Source: Streptomyces zhihengii (lineage in GTDB: Bacteria > Actinomycetota > Actinomycetes > Streptomycetales > Streptomycetaceae). Taken from it: a stretch of DNA of 64,000 nucleotides. Below are positions 45,191 through 51,754 of this stretch, in pieces. The translations under genes and the position numbers were made by a program. The notes beneath the pieces were generated by a model. The model made no database searches, was not told where the DNA came from, and was given only the letters and a program-made list of their open reading frames with translations. Within the stretch, counting starts at the first letter, position 1. Each line of letters begins with the position of its first letter. The stretch is from positions 4,206,001-4,270,000 of the forward strand of contig NZ_JAFEJA010000001.1 in NCBI RefSeq assembly GCF_016919245.1, read 5' to 3'.

Positions 45191-46606
45191 TCAGGGCCCG
45201 GCTTCCCCATCGAGTGCGCGTGAGATCAGGTCGTTGGAGTGCTGCTGACCGCCCTTGAGGATCTTCGCGTAGAAGCGGTACAGCACCGCGATGCTGTGGC
45301 CGGCCCGAGCGGCCACCTCGGCGGGGTCCACCCCGGACTTGATCCAGAGAGACACTCCAGCGTGCCGCAGCGAGTACGGCACCGCAGCCAACGGGGATTT
45401 GGCCTCAGCCGGGGCCAGAACAGCCGCACGCGCCTTCTCCCACAGATCGCAGTACTCCGTGGACGCGACGCGGCCACCTCGTGCCGCACGGAACAGCCGC
45501 CCGTCGTCCGTGGTGCCGTAGCGGGCGATGTGCTCGCGGAGCAGGTGCACGAGAACGGGCGGGATGGGGACGGTCCGTGTGGCGCCGCTCCTTCGCCGCT
45601 TCAACCCTCGCTTCTCGTAGGACGCGCCGTCATCCGTCCATCCCCCGCCGACTTCCGGGCGGCTCTCGCCCAGCAGCAGCTCGCCCCACTTCTGCACGCA
45701 CTCGGGGGAGTTGGGCGGCAGGGTGCAGTCCGACTCTTTGAGCGCGACGATTTCGCCCGGCCGCATCGCCGCGTAGTACAGGCACCCGAAGAAGGCGTGG
45801 AGGTGTGCACCGCGCGGTCCGGAGTCGCGGACGGCGCCGAGTAGAGAGCGCGCCAGGACGGGCCCGGGCACGAAACGAAAGTCGATCTCGTCATCGCTCT
45901 CAGGCGGCGACCAGTCGACGCGTGGAAGCGGGTTCGCGCTGAGCAGTCCCTTCTCGTCCACGGTGTAGCGCAGCACGTTGCTGAGCACCATGCGCTTGCG
46001 TCGCACCGTGTTCTCCGCAGCCTTCTTCCCGTCCAGCCGTAGCGAGAGGGCTTCGAGGGCGGGGCGAAGAAGCGTCGGGTCCTCCAGGTCTTTGACCTTG
46101 CGTGAGTTCGCAGCGATCCAGTCGAGCGCGGCCCGGATGTCTGCCGGCGGCTGCTCGGCGGTGTGCCGAGGCACCCAGCTTCCTTCGGCATTCCTCACTG
46201 CGCGGAAGGCCCACTGGTACAGCGCTGCACGCAGTACGGCCGCAGGGGGCGCACCGCGCTTGGTGGTCACCAGCATCGGGGTTACGACGGAGAGCGATTC
46301 CGCGATGCTCGCCCTGTGCTTTGCTGCGGCTCGGGGCCACTTCATCAGCACGTACTGCGTGACGTGCTCGTACCAGGACGGGGACGTGCGTGCCATTAGC
46401 TCGGCCGCGGGAAGGCCAGTCTCCTCGTCGAACTGCTGGTGGTCACGGAGGGCGGTCATCAGCTCCGCGCGCCGCCCGTCCGCCTGCGGCTTGAGCTTGA
46501 AGCTTCGGGAGTGCGGACGCTCACCGACCCGCCAACGGAGCTCCCACGGCTTCGGGCGGCCGGCGCGCTTGCGGATGGACCAGATATCGACGTCGAACGT
46601 GAGCAT
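45191..46606 (-). CDS. int: Tyrosine-recombinase integrase of the AICE
   Basis: Product of 471 residues. The N-terminal part has the basic Arg-rich AICE integrase start (IWSIRKRAGRPKPWELRWRV) and a SAM-like core-binding domain (about 155-225). The C-terminal catalytic domain shows the tetrad pieces AAMRPGEIVAL (Arg), SLRHAGVS (His-x-x-Arg) and the nucleophile in LYRFYAKIL. It recombines attP in the circle with attB in tRNA-Ser. It sits next to attL and starts with a GGAGAG Shine-Dalgarno, right behind a perfect 26-bp palindrome that separates it from xis. Confidence 0.95.
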   Translation of the reverse strand: MLTFDVDIWSIRKRAGRPKPWELRWRVGERPHSRSFKLKPQADGRRAELMTALRDHQQFDEETGLPAAELMARTSPSWYEHVTQYVLMKWPRAAAKHRASIAESLSVVTPMLVTTKRGAPPAAVLRAALYQWAFRAVRNAEGSWVPRHTAEQPPADIRAALDWIAANSRKVKDLEDPTLLRPALEALSLRLDGKKAAENTVRRKRMVLSNVLRYTVDEKGLLSANPLPRVDWSPPESDDEIDFRFVPGPVLARSLLGAVRDSGPRGAHLHAFFGCLYYAAMRPGEIVALKESDCTLPPNSPECVQKWGELLLGESRPEVGGGWTDDGASYEKRGLKRRRSGATRTVPIPPVLVHLLREHIARYGTTDDGRLFRAARGGRVASTEYCDLWEKARAAVLAPAEAKSPLAAVPYSLRHAGVSLWIKSGVDPAEVAARAGHSIAVLYRFYAKILKGGQQHSNDLISRALDGEAGP

Positions 46607-46624
46607 CTCTCTCCAGGCATGATG

Positions 46625-46650
46625 AGGGGCCCGCGCATGCGCGGGCCCCT
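46625..46650. terminator. Perfect 26-bp palindrome between xis and int
   Basis: AGGGGCCCGCGCA followed by its own reverse complement, with no spacer, lies directly upstream of the int Shine-Dalgarno and 14 bp after the xis stop. It may end most xis transcripts or control integrase translation. Confidence 0.7.
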
Positions 46651-46664
46651 GGTGAGCTATTCGG

Positions 46665-46853
46665 TTAGGCGGCGCGCTGCTCGCAGCGCGCCCACCAGGC
46701 GTCGAGATCGCCGCGGCGGACGCGGAGTTGTCCGTTCGGGAGCTTGATGAGGCGAGGGGCGTGGCCGCGGGCGCGCATGCGGTAGAAGGCGGCGCGGCTC
46801 ATGCCGATCTCGGCGAGGACTTCCGGGAGCTTGAGCATCTTGGTGCTGGCCAC
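46665..46853 (-). CDS. xis: Excisionase (MerR/AlpA-like helix-turn-helix)
   Basis: Product of 62 residues. It shows the excisionase helix-turn-helix KLPEVLAEIGMSRAAFYRMRARG and the wing PRLIKLPNGQLRVRRGDLDAWWA. The GTG start follows AAGGAG. It lies just upstream of int on the same strand, as in pSAM2 and its relatives, and would bias the integrase towards excision. Confidence 0.92.
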   Translation of the reverse strand: MASTKMLKLPEVLAEIGMSRAAFYRMRARGHAPRLIKLPNGQLRVRRGDLDAWWARCEQRAA

Positions 46854-46877
46854 TGGGCTCCTTAGCTCGGTCTGGGG

Positions 46878-47133
46878 TGACAGAACCCCGGGTTGTGATG
46901 ACAGAACTGACAGAACCTCGCCGTATGGCCTCTGAGCTGGGGTTTTCCTGGCCTTGCTCGGCGTGACAAAACCTCGGAAAACTCTGACAGAACCTCCGGG
47001 TGGGAGTTCTGTCAGAGCGACCGCTGAGCGGGGTCGAGGTTCTGTCAGAGTTTCCGGAGGTTTTGTCAGCGCTCCGGGAGTAACTGTTTCCGCAGGTCAG
47101 ATGCCTTGTCGGGAGGTTCTGTCAGTTCTGTCA
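46878..47133. repeat. Ten-copy TGACAGAAC repeat array, candidate AICE replication origin
   Basis: Copies on the plus strand start at 46878, 46899, 46908, 46964 and 46985. Copies on the minus strand end at 47014, 47047, 47068, 47124 and 47133. The full unit is TGACAGAACCTC. Two 33-bp arms (46964-46996 and 47036-47068) form an inverted repeat with 31 of 33 matches and a 39-bp centre. The array fills the gap between the DUF3987 gene stop and the xis start. It could be an origin bound by the replication proteins, or an operator for xis-int. Confidence 0.75.
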
Positions 47134-47149
47134 TCGGGGTGGGGGGTTT

Positions 47150-48694
47150 TCAGGCGCCAGGAGTGGCGCGGGGGTGTGCCTCGTAGCGGGGGGAGGGCGG
47201 CCGGCCGCCGCGTCCGTTGCGGGGTGGCGGGGGCTGCTGGCGGACCCAGCCGTGTTCCTCCAGGAGTGTCAGGGCGGGGTCGAGGTCGCGCATGGCGGGG
47301 AACTCGCCGCGGGGCATGGCACGGAAGAGGTCGCGCTTGGTGAAGCAGGTGGTGCGTGTCTCGCGCAGGTGGGTCAGGACGGTGTGTGCGGCGGACAGTG
47401 CAGGGTCGGCGCCCATGGCGTCGAAGACGTCGAGGGCATGGGCGGTGAAGTAGTCCCCGAGGCGGGTAGCGGCTGCCATCGTCTCGGGGCCGATGGGCAG
47501 GTTCCAGGCGTCCTCGGGGTGGGTGGCGAGGTGTAGAAGTCCGGCCATGCGCGCGACAGCCCCGTCACGCTTGCTGGCCCAGTTGATGATCGGGGCGAGC
47601 GATCCGCCCTTGCCGAGGCGGGATTCGGTGACGCGCTGGTAGGCGAGCAGGACGGTGTCCGCTTCGGGTGACAGGGTGAGGGTTGCAGTCTCCGTCCAGC
47701 TCGCGAGGGTCAAGGCCAGGCGGCCCAGAGTTTCGGCGTAGGTGGCGGCGGTTTCGGGCGACAGGAGCTGAGGAGTGAGGTTGCGACGCCCGACGAGAGA
47801 TTCCGGCTTGGAGTAGAGGAACCGGGCGAGCAGGCCCCGCCCGTCAGCTCCCTTGATCTGCCCGATGGCGTCCAGGACGGCCGGTTGCACGGCCAGACCC
47901 ATGGTGATGGCCGGGGCCTCGATGTACTGGGCGTCCCGGGCCTGGCGGTTGACGCGGGCCATGTCCCCGGCATGTCCCTTGAGGAAGATGCCCATGTTCG
48001 GGGTGCCGCCGGAATAGCGGCCCGCGATGATCTCGAAGATCTCGCCCTCAGGCGACAGGATCGAGATCCGTCCCTCCTGCTGGGCCAGGAGCGTCGTCAG
48101 GGACTCGGCGGTGACATCATCCGCGATGAGCTGCGGCTCGGCCGGGACCACGGCCCGCTCGGCAGCATCCGACAGGGACACGGCCGAGGCGGTCAGATCA
48201 GCCACCTTCTCCGGATCAGCATTGGCTGCCAGCTTCTCCGCCCGCTCGGCGGCAGCCTTGGCGATGCGTGCTGCTGCGGCGGCTTCGGCCCGCTGTGGTG
48301 CTGTCAGCTCGATGAGAGCCTGCTCGGCGGCGAGCAGGGGCTTCGTCATGAGCCCGAAGACTGCGGACTTGCGGTTGCCGGGCGGCAGGGCGACGGCGGT
48401 GTAGAGGTTGAGCGGTTCGCTCCACTGGCCGCGGACGTTGACGTTGAGGCGTCCGCCGGCAGCGGTGCCGATGACCGCCAGTGCGAGGCATCCGGCGAGG
48501 TCGATGGGCGTCTGGGTCTCCTCGGTGACTTCCGCCGTCATGGCCCGGAGCCAGGTGGGCAGCGCGTCGACTGGGAAGTCAGGGAGCGGACCGCGCGGGT
48601 TGATCGGGACGGGCTCGTCCCAGACGGGCCCGGCTACGTCCTCCGCGGACATCTCCTCGAATCCCGCCCACAGTTCGCTGTCATGCCGTGTCAT
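47150..48694 (-). CDS. DUF3987 helicase-like replication protein
   Basis: Product of 514 residues. The DUF3987 region (about 40-450) has WLRAMTAEVTEETQTPIDLAG, VALPPGNRKSAVFG in the position of a P-loop-like segment, LSPEGEIFEIIAGRYSG and a central coiled-coil stretch rich in Ala/Glu. The C-terminus has a winged-helix-like segment (ALTLLEEHGWVRQ) and a Pro/Arg tail. Proteins of this family occur with primases in mobile elements and are thought to help replication. ATG overlaps the upstream stop as ATGA; the repeat array lies directly downstream. Confidence 0.82.
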   Translation of the reverse strand: MTRHDSELWAGFEEMSAEDVAGPVWDEPVPINPRGPLPDFPVDALPTWLRAMTAEVTEETQTPIDLAGCLALAVIGTAAGGRLNVNVRGQWSEPLNLYTAVALPPGNRKSAVFGLMTKPLLAAEQALIELTAPQRAEAAAAARIAKAAAERAEKLAANADPEKVADLTASAVSLSDAAERAVVPAEPQLIADDVTAESLTTLLAQQEGRISILSPEGEIFEIIAGRYSGGTPNMGIFLKGHAGDMARVNRQARDAQYIEAPAITMGLAVQPAVLDAIGQIKGADGRGLLARFLYSKPESLVGRRNLTPQLLSPETAATYAETLGRLALTLASWTETATLTLSPEADTVLLAYQRVTESRLGKGGSLAPIINWASKRDGAVARMAGLLHLATHPEDAWNLPIGPETMAAATRLGDYFTAHALDVFDAMGADPALSAAHTVLTHLRETRTTCFTKRDLFRAMPRGEFPAMRDLDPALTLLEEHGWVRQQPPPPRNGRGGRPPSPRYEAHPRATPGA

Positions 48695-49011
48695 GCGGCG
48701 GTCCTCCTGTCCGCCGTGGTGGCGGGGATGGTGGGCAGGGGAAGGTCAGTGACAGTTCGGACGCCCTGACGGGCGGCGACTTCCGCGCCCCTGGCCGTGG
48801 TGGATGGGGCTGCGTCGGCGGCGTGCGGACAGTGCTGCACGTTGACGCGGCCCGTCAGCTCGACGACGGCCCACTTGCCCACGGCTCGCTCGTGGTGTCC
48901 ACAGCGGCACAGCCAGTCGGCGACCGGCCGGCGCTCGTCCGTGCTGACTTGCAGGCCGGGCCGGATGCCAGTGACGACGATCGGCCGCTCGCCCTGGTCG
49001 CGGGAGTTCAT
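48691..49011 (-). CDS. Small AICE protein of unknown function
   Basis: Product of 106 residues from ATG 49011. It contains a possible metal-binding pattern CRCGHHE and later HCPHAADA (Cys and His in spacing suited to zinc), with an Ala/Thr-rich tail. It overlaps both neighbours by four bases (ATGA), between Prim-Pol and DUF3987 genes, so it is translated with the replication proteins and may belong to that module. I do not recognise its family. Confidence 0.75.
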   Translation of the reverse strand: MNSRDQGERPIVVTGIRPGLQVSTDERRPVADWLCRCGHHERAVGKWAVVELTGRVNVQHCPHAADAAPSTTARGAEVAARQGVRTVTDLPLPTIPATTADRRTAA

Positions 49012-49874
49012 GCCAGCCGCCATGTGCTGCTGAGACCGTTGGCAACAGCGCGTCGGGCGTAGGGCTCGGGAACGCCGACGGTGACGGCGGCGGCCACGAT
49101 CTCCTCGCCCAGGCGCTGCAGACCGCACGGGCCAGGGCACGCGGCGTGCTGCTTGGCAGTGAACCGGGCCACCCCGTAGGCGGCGGACCCGGCCCCGCTC
49201 TCACGGTGCGCCAGGATTCGGTCGAGACCGCGCTGCAGGCCGGTCCGGACGAACGTGGTGGTGTGGCGGCAGCCGGTGGCCACGCTGCGGTCCCACGCGG
49301 CGCGGGCCGGGGACGAAGAGTCCACTCCCTGGCGCGGCGGAGTGGTCTCTTCCCTCTCCACCAGGCTGCGGACGGCGTCGGGCAGGGCGGTCACGGTGCC
49401 GGCGCCGGGCCCGAGGTAGCGGGTGTAGGCCATCGTGGACTTGATATCCACGCCCGGCCGGACCCCGTTGCCGGACCGCATCACGCCCCGGTAGATCCAG
49501 TGCTCGCCCCGCGTCGTGGCCACGGTCCGGGTGGACGGCAGCGCCGTGCAGGCCCAGGCGACCGCAGTGGCGTGGTCGAGGTCAACGACGGTGAGCCCGG
49601 CCCCGGCCGGGTGGTAGGCGACCGCAGCCGCAGTGCGCCACGTCGCCGCCCACTCCCGGGACCCGAGGGTTGCGGGGGCGGTCGATGCGGCGGCCCAGCC
49701 GTGACAGGGCCGCGGGCACGCGCAGGTCCCTGCGGTCTTCATGTTCGGCCGGCCGCCGCAGGCGTTGTCCCGGCAGTCGGGGCAGTTGCCGAACGGGACC
49801 TTCCCGGCCCGCAGCGGCAGGACCGGCACGCCCTTGGCGGCGAGCCCGAGCGCGACGTTCAGGTGGTCGCTCAT
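49008..49874 (-). CDS. Bifunctional DNA primase/polymerase (Prim-Pol), AICE replication protein
   Basis: Product of 288 residues from ATG 49874. The N-terminal Prim-Pol domain has GVPVLPLRAGKVPFGNCPDC, further cysteines (CACPRPCHGWAA), the catalytic DLD in LTVVDLDHATA, and VATTRGEHWIYRG with the nucleotide-binding His. A C-terminal helical part follows (about 195-285). In AICEs, Prim-Pol proteins form one of the three known replication initiator types. Stops and starts overlap on both sides. Confidence 0.9.
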   Translation of the reverse strand: MSDHLNVALGLAAKGVPVLPLRAGKVPFGNCPDCRDNACGGRPNMKTAGTCACPRPCHGWAAASTAPATLGSREWAATWRTAAAVAYHPAGAGLTVVDLDHATAVAWACTALPSTRTVATTRGEHWIYRGVMRSGNGVRPGVDIKSTMAYTRYLGPGAGTVTALPDAVRSLVEREETTPPRQGVDSSSPARAAWDRSVATGCRHTTTFVRTGLQRGLDRILAHRESGAGSAAYGVARFTAKQHAACPGPCGLQRLGEEIVAAAVTVGVPEPYARRAVANGLSSTWRLA

Positions 49875-50599
49875 GCCGCAACCCCCGTCCGGAGGCTGGT
49901 GTGCAGGGCGCGGCCGATGTGCTCGGAGAAGGCGGGCGGGATGGCTTCGGTCAGTTCCTCGCGGACGTCGGTCCAGCCGATGCCCATCGCCTGCTGCATC
50001 TCCGCGACGGTGGCCTTCCCGCCGCCGGATCCGTAGGCGGCGACGTACGGGCCGTCGTAGAAGCGGCCGTGTCGGTAGCCGCGCACCCGCCCCCGGTGCT
50101 TGGGGTGGGCGGGCTGCTCGATGGTCCAGCCGCCGAGTTCGAAGTTGCGGTGCCGCAGCACCCCGAGCGAGAACATCTCGCCGCACAGTGAGAGGTCTTT
50201 GCGGATCTCCGCGCGCCCGTTGGGCTGCTCGATCACATAGGGAAGACCGGTCTGTTCCAGCAGGGCGCGGGTGGGCGGGACGAGGTCGATGTGGGTGCCG
50301 CCCCAGCCTTGGGAGGCGTTGGTGCCGACGGTGAGCGCGCATCCGGCCTGGCACGGCGGCGAGGCGTGCACGGCGGTGAAGCGGCGGATCTTGCCGGAGG
50401 TGATGAGGGCGGCGAGGTAGGCGAGCGCGTCGCCCTGGTGGAAGGTGAAGGGGTAGTTCGGGCGGGGGACGATGTCGACGCCGACGACGTCGAACCCTGC
50501 CCGGCGGTAGCCCATGCCTGCGCCGCCGGCGCAGCAGAACAGGTCCAGCAGCAACGGCCGGCGGCCGTGCTCTCGCCGGATCGTGGTGGGTTGGGTCAT
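49871..50599 (-). CDS. Orphan phage-type C5-cytosine DNA methyltransferase
   Basis: Product of 242 residues, short for a C5 methyltransferase. Motif I DLFCCAGGAGMGY binds SAM and motif IV ASPPCQ carries the catalytic Cys. The usual ENV of motif VI appears as EQPNG. The C-terminal part IRKDLSLCGEMFSLGV-RHRNFEL matches phage-borne short forms. No restriction endonuclease gene is nearby, so it probably marks or shields the element DNA. Start ATG 50599 has no strong Shine-Dalgarno; the stop overlaps the Prim-Pol start. Confidence 0.87.
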   Translation of the reverse strand: MTQPTTIRREHGRRPLLLDLFCCAGGAGMGYRRAGFDVVGVDIVPRPNYPFTFHQGDALAYLAALITSGKIRRFTAVHASPPCQAGCALTVGTNASQGWGGTHIDLVPPTRALLEQTGLPYVIEQPNGRAEIRKDLSLCGEMFSLGVLRHRNFELGGWTIEQPAHPKHRGRVRGYRHGRFYDGPYVAAYGSGGGKATVAEMQQAMGIGWTDVREELTEAIPPAFSEHIGRALHTSLRTGVAA

Positions 50600-50634
50600 G
50601 CTTGGTGTCTCCAGTTCTCTGGATGCTGGTAGAC

Positions 50635-50674
50635 GAGAGCGGCCCCGGGCTTTCCCGAGACAGGGGCCGCTCTC
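50635..50674. terminator. Intercistronic hairpin before the methyltransferase-Prim-Pol unit
   Basis: A 12-bp perfect stem (50635-50646 against 50663-50674) with a 16-base loop lies just past the 62-residue gene and upstream of the methyltransferase. It could lower transcription from the transfer genes into the replication genes. Confidence 0.75.
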
Positions 50675-50679
50675 GGCGT

Positions 50680-50868
50680 TCACAGGTTGGGGATGACGTT
50701 CGCGAGGGCGGCGGTCATGTTGCGGATGGGTTCGGCGGCGCCGGTGGAGGCGAGGAAGAAGCCGAACATCACGGCGACGAATGCGGCCCCGGCGCCGAGG
50801 CTGCGGGCGCGGAGCATGACGAGCAGCAGGGCACCGAAGAGGACGATCAGGGAGACGGTGACGGCCAT
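50680..50868 (-). CDS. Small two-helix membrane protein, AICE transfer region
   Basis: Product of 62 residues with ATG after AAAGGA. It has two hydrophobic helices (VSLIVLFGALLLVML and AAFVAVMFGFFLAST) and a C-terminal amphipathic part with PIRNMTAALANVIPNL. Similar small proteins lie next to tra genes in Streptomyces plasmids and AICEs. Its role may be in pock formation or spread, like Spd proteins. Confidence 0.78.
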   Translation of the reverse strand: MAVTVSLIVLFGALLLVMLRARSLGAGAAFVAVMFGFFLASTGAAEPIRNMTAALANVIPNL

Positions 50869-50884
50869 GCCGGTCCTTTCGTGG

Positions 50885-51067
50885 TCAGTGTTTGGTGCCG
50901 TGGCGGGTGTGGTCGGCGGCGAGCACGGTGAGGCGTTCGGCCTCGGCGGGGGTGATGGCCCGGTAGCGGATGCGGACCGTGCAGGTGGGGAACGGGCAGC
51001 GCAGGGTGCGGGCGCCGTTCAGGAGCGCGAGCGCGTCACTGATCCGGTCACGGAGCCGATCGGGCAC
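50885..51067 (-). CDS. Small cysteine-pair protein, AICE transfer region
   Basis: Product of 60 residues from GTG 51067, preceded by GAGGAGA. It contains RCPFPTC (Cys-x4-Cys) and a later TRHGTKH, which might make one zinc site. Function unknown. It lies 10 bp after the next upstream gene stop and 16 bp before the small membrane protein, so it is co-transcribed. Confidence 0.72.
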   Translation of the reverse strand: MPDRLRDRISDALALLNGARTLRCPFPTCTVRIRYRAITPAEAERLTVLAADHTRHGTKH

Positions 51068-51077
51068 GGGGGTCTCC

Positions 51078-51551
51078 TCAGTGGTGGTTGATGGTGCCGT
51101 TGGCGCGGCCGAAGAGGCCGGTGGCGGTGATGTTCTGGGTGATGTGCGTCGGCGTGGTGCGGCGGGTGCGTCCGCGGGTGGTGCGGAGCAGGAGGGGGAG
51201 GGCGATGGTTCCGGCGGCGATGAGGGCGACGGCGGACCACAGGGCGTGGCTCATGGCGATCAGTCCCGGGGCGGCGTAGGAGAGTCCGATGCCGGCGGCG
51301 GCGATGCCACCCCCGATGGTGGGGGTCAACAGGGCGGTGGTCTTGGCCCAGGTCGGGATCGGCGCCGCCGCGGGCACCGCCTGCTGCGGGGTCTCGGCGG
51401 GCGGCTGGTGGGTGTAGGCGAGGGTGCGGATCCCGCCGGGCAGGGTGACCAGTTGGACGCCGGGCGGGATCTCGTGGGCGAGCATCGCGCCATGTATCGG
51501 GGTGGTCTGCGGGGGCAGGGTGGTGATCTCGTACGGGGTCGGGGAGTGCAC
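51078..51551 (-). CDS. Spd-like membrane protein of the AICE
   Basis: Product of 157 residues from GTG 51551, preceded by GAAGGGA. The N-terminal half is soluble and Pro/Thr-rich. Two hydrophobic helices (about 78-100 and 105-125) are followed by an Arg-rich segment and a tail ending ATGLFGRANGTINHH. It has the position, size and shape of Spd spread proteins, which help intramycelial plasmid movement, but I cannot match a family with certainty. Confidence 0.7.
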   Translation of the reverse strand: MHSPTPYEITTLPPQTTPIHGAMLAHEIPPGVQLVTLPGGIRTLAYTHQPPAETPQQAVPAAAPIPTWAKTTALLTPTIGGGIAAAGIGLSYAAPGLIAMSHALWSAVALIAAGTIALPLLLRTTRGRTRRTTPTHITQNITATGLFGRANGTINHH

Positions 51552-51574
51552 AACGCGGTCCCTTCAACGACGGC

Positions 51575-51601
51575 GGGCAGCACCCTCCGCGGGTGCTGCC
51601 C
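51575..51601. terminator. Hairpin upstream of the Spd-like gene
   Basis: A perfect 11-bp stem GGGCAGCACCC/GGGTGCTGCCC with a 5-base loop lies between the CTTGTC repeats and the Spd-like gene and would end or weaken traB transcripts. Confidence 0.75.
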
Positions 51602-51612
51602 GGTGCCGTTCG

Positions 51613-51665
51613 CTTGTCGTCTGACTTGTCGCGTGCTTGTCGCTTGTCTTGTCTTGTCGCTTGTC
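51613..51665. repeat. Seven-copy CTTGTC repeat array downstream of traB, candidate clt locus
   Basis: CTTGTC starts at 51613, 51625, 51636, 51643, 51648, 51653 and 51660; most copies are followed by G. An inverted copy GACAAG lies at 51733-51738, near the traB stop. In Streptomyces plasmids TraB recognises clusters of 8-bp direct repeats (the clt locus) close to the traB gene. The position here fits that role. Confidence 0.65.
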
Positions 51666-51754
51666 GCCTTGCAGGTCACAAGCTGTTTCGGGCCCTCAGC
51701 AAGTCGTCCAGGGCCCTTCCTGGCGGCGGGGTGACAAGCGCCAAGACGAGGCTT

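Noticed and set aside
46878..47133. CRISPR array interpretation of the TGACAGAAC repeats
   Set aside because: Units are short, irregularly spaced and in both orientations; there are no uniform spacers and no cas genes.
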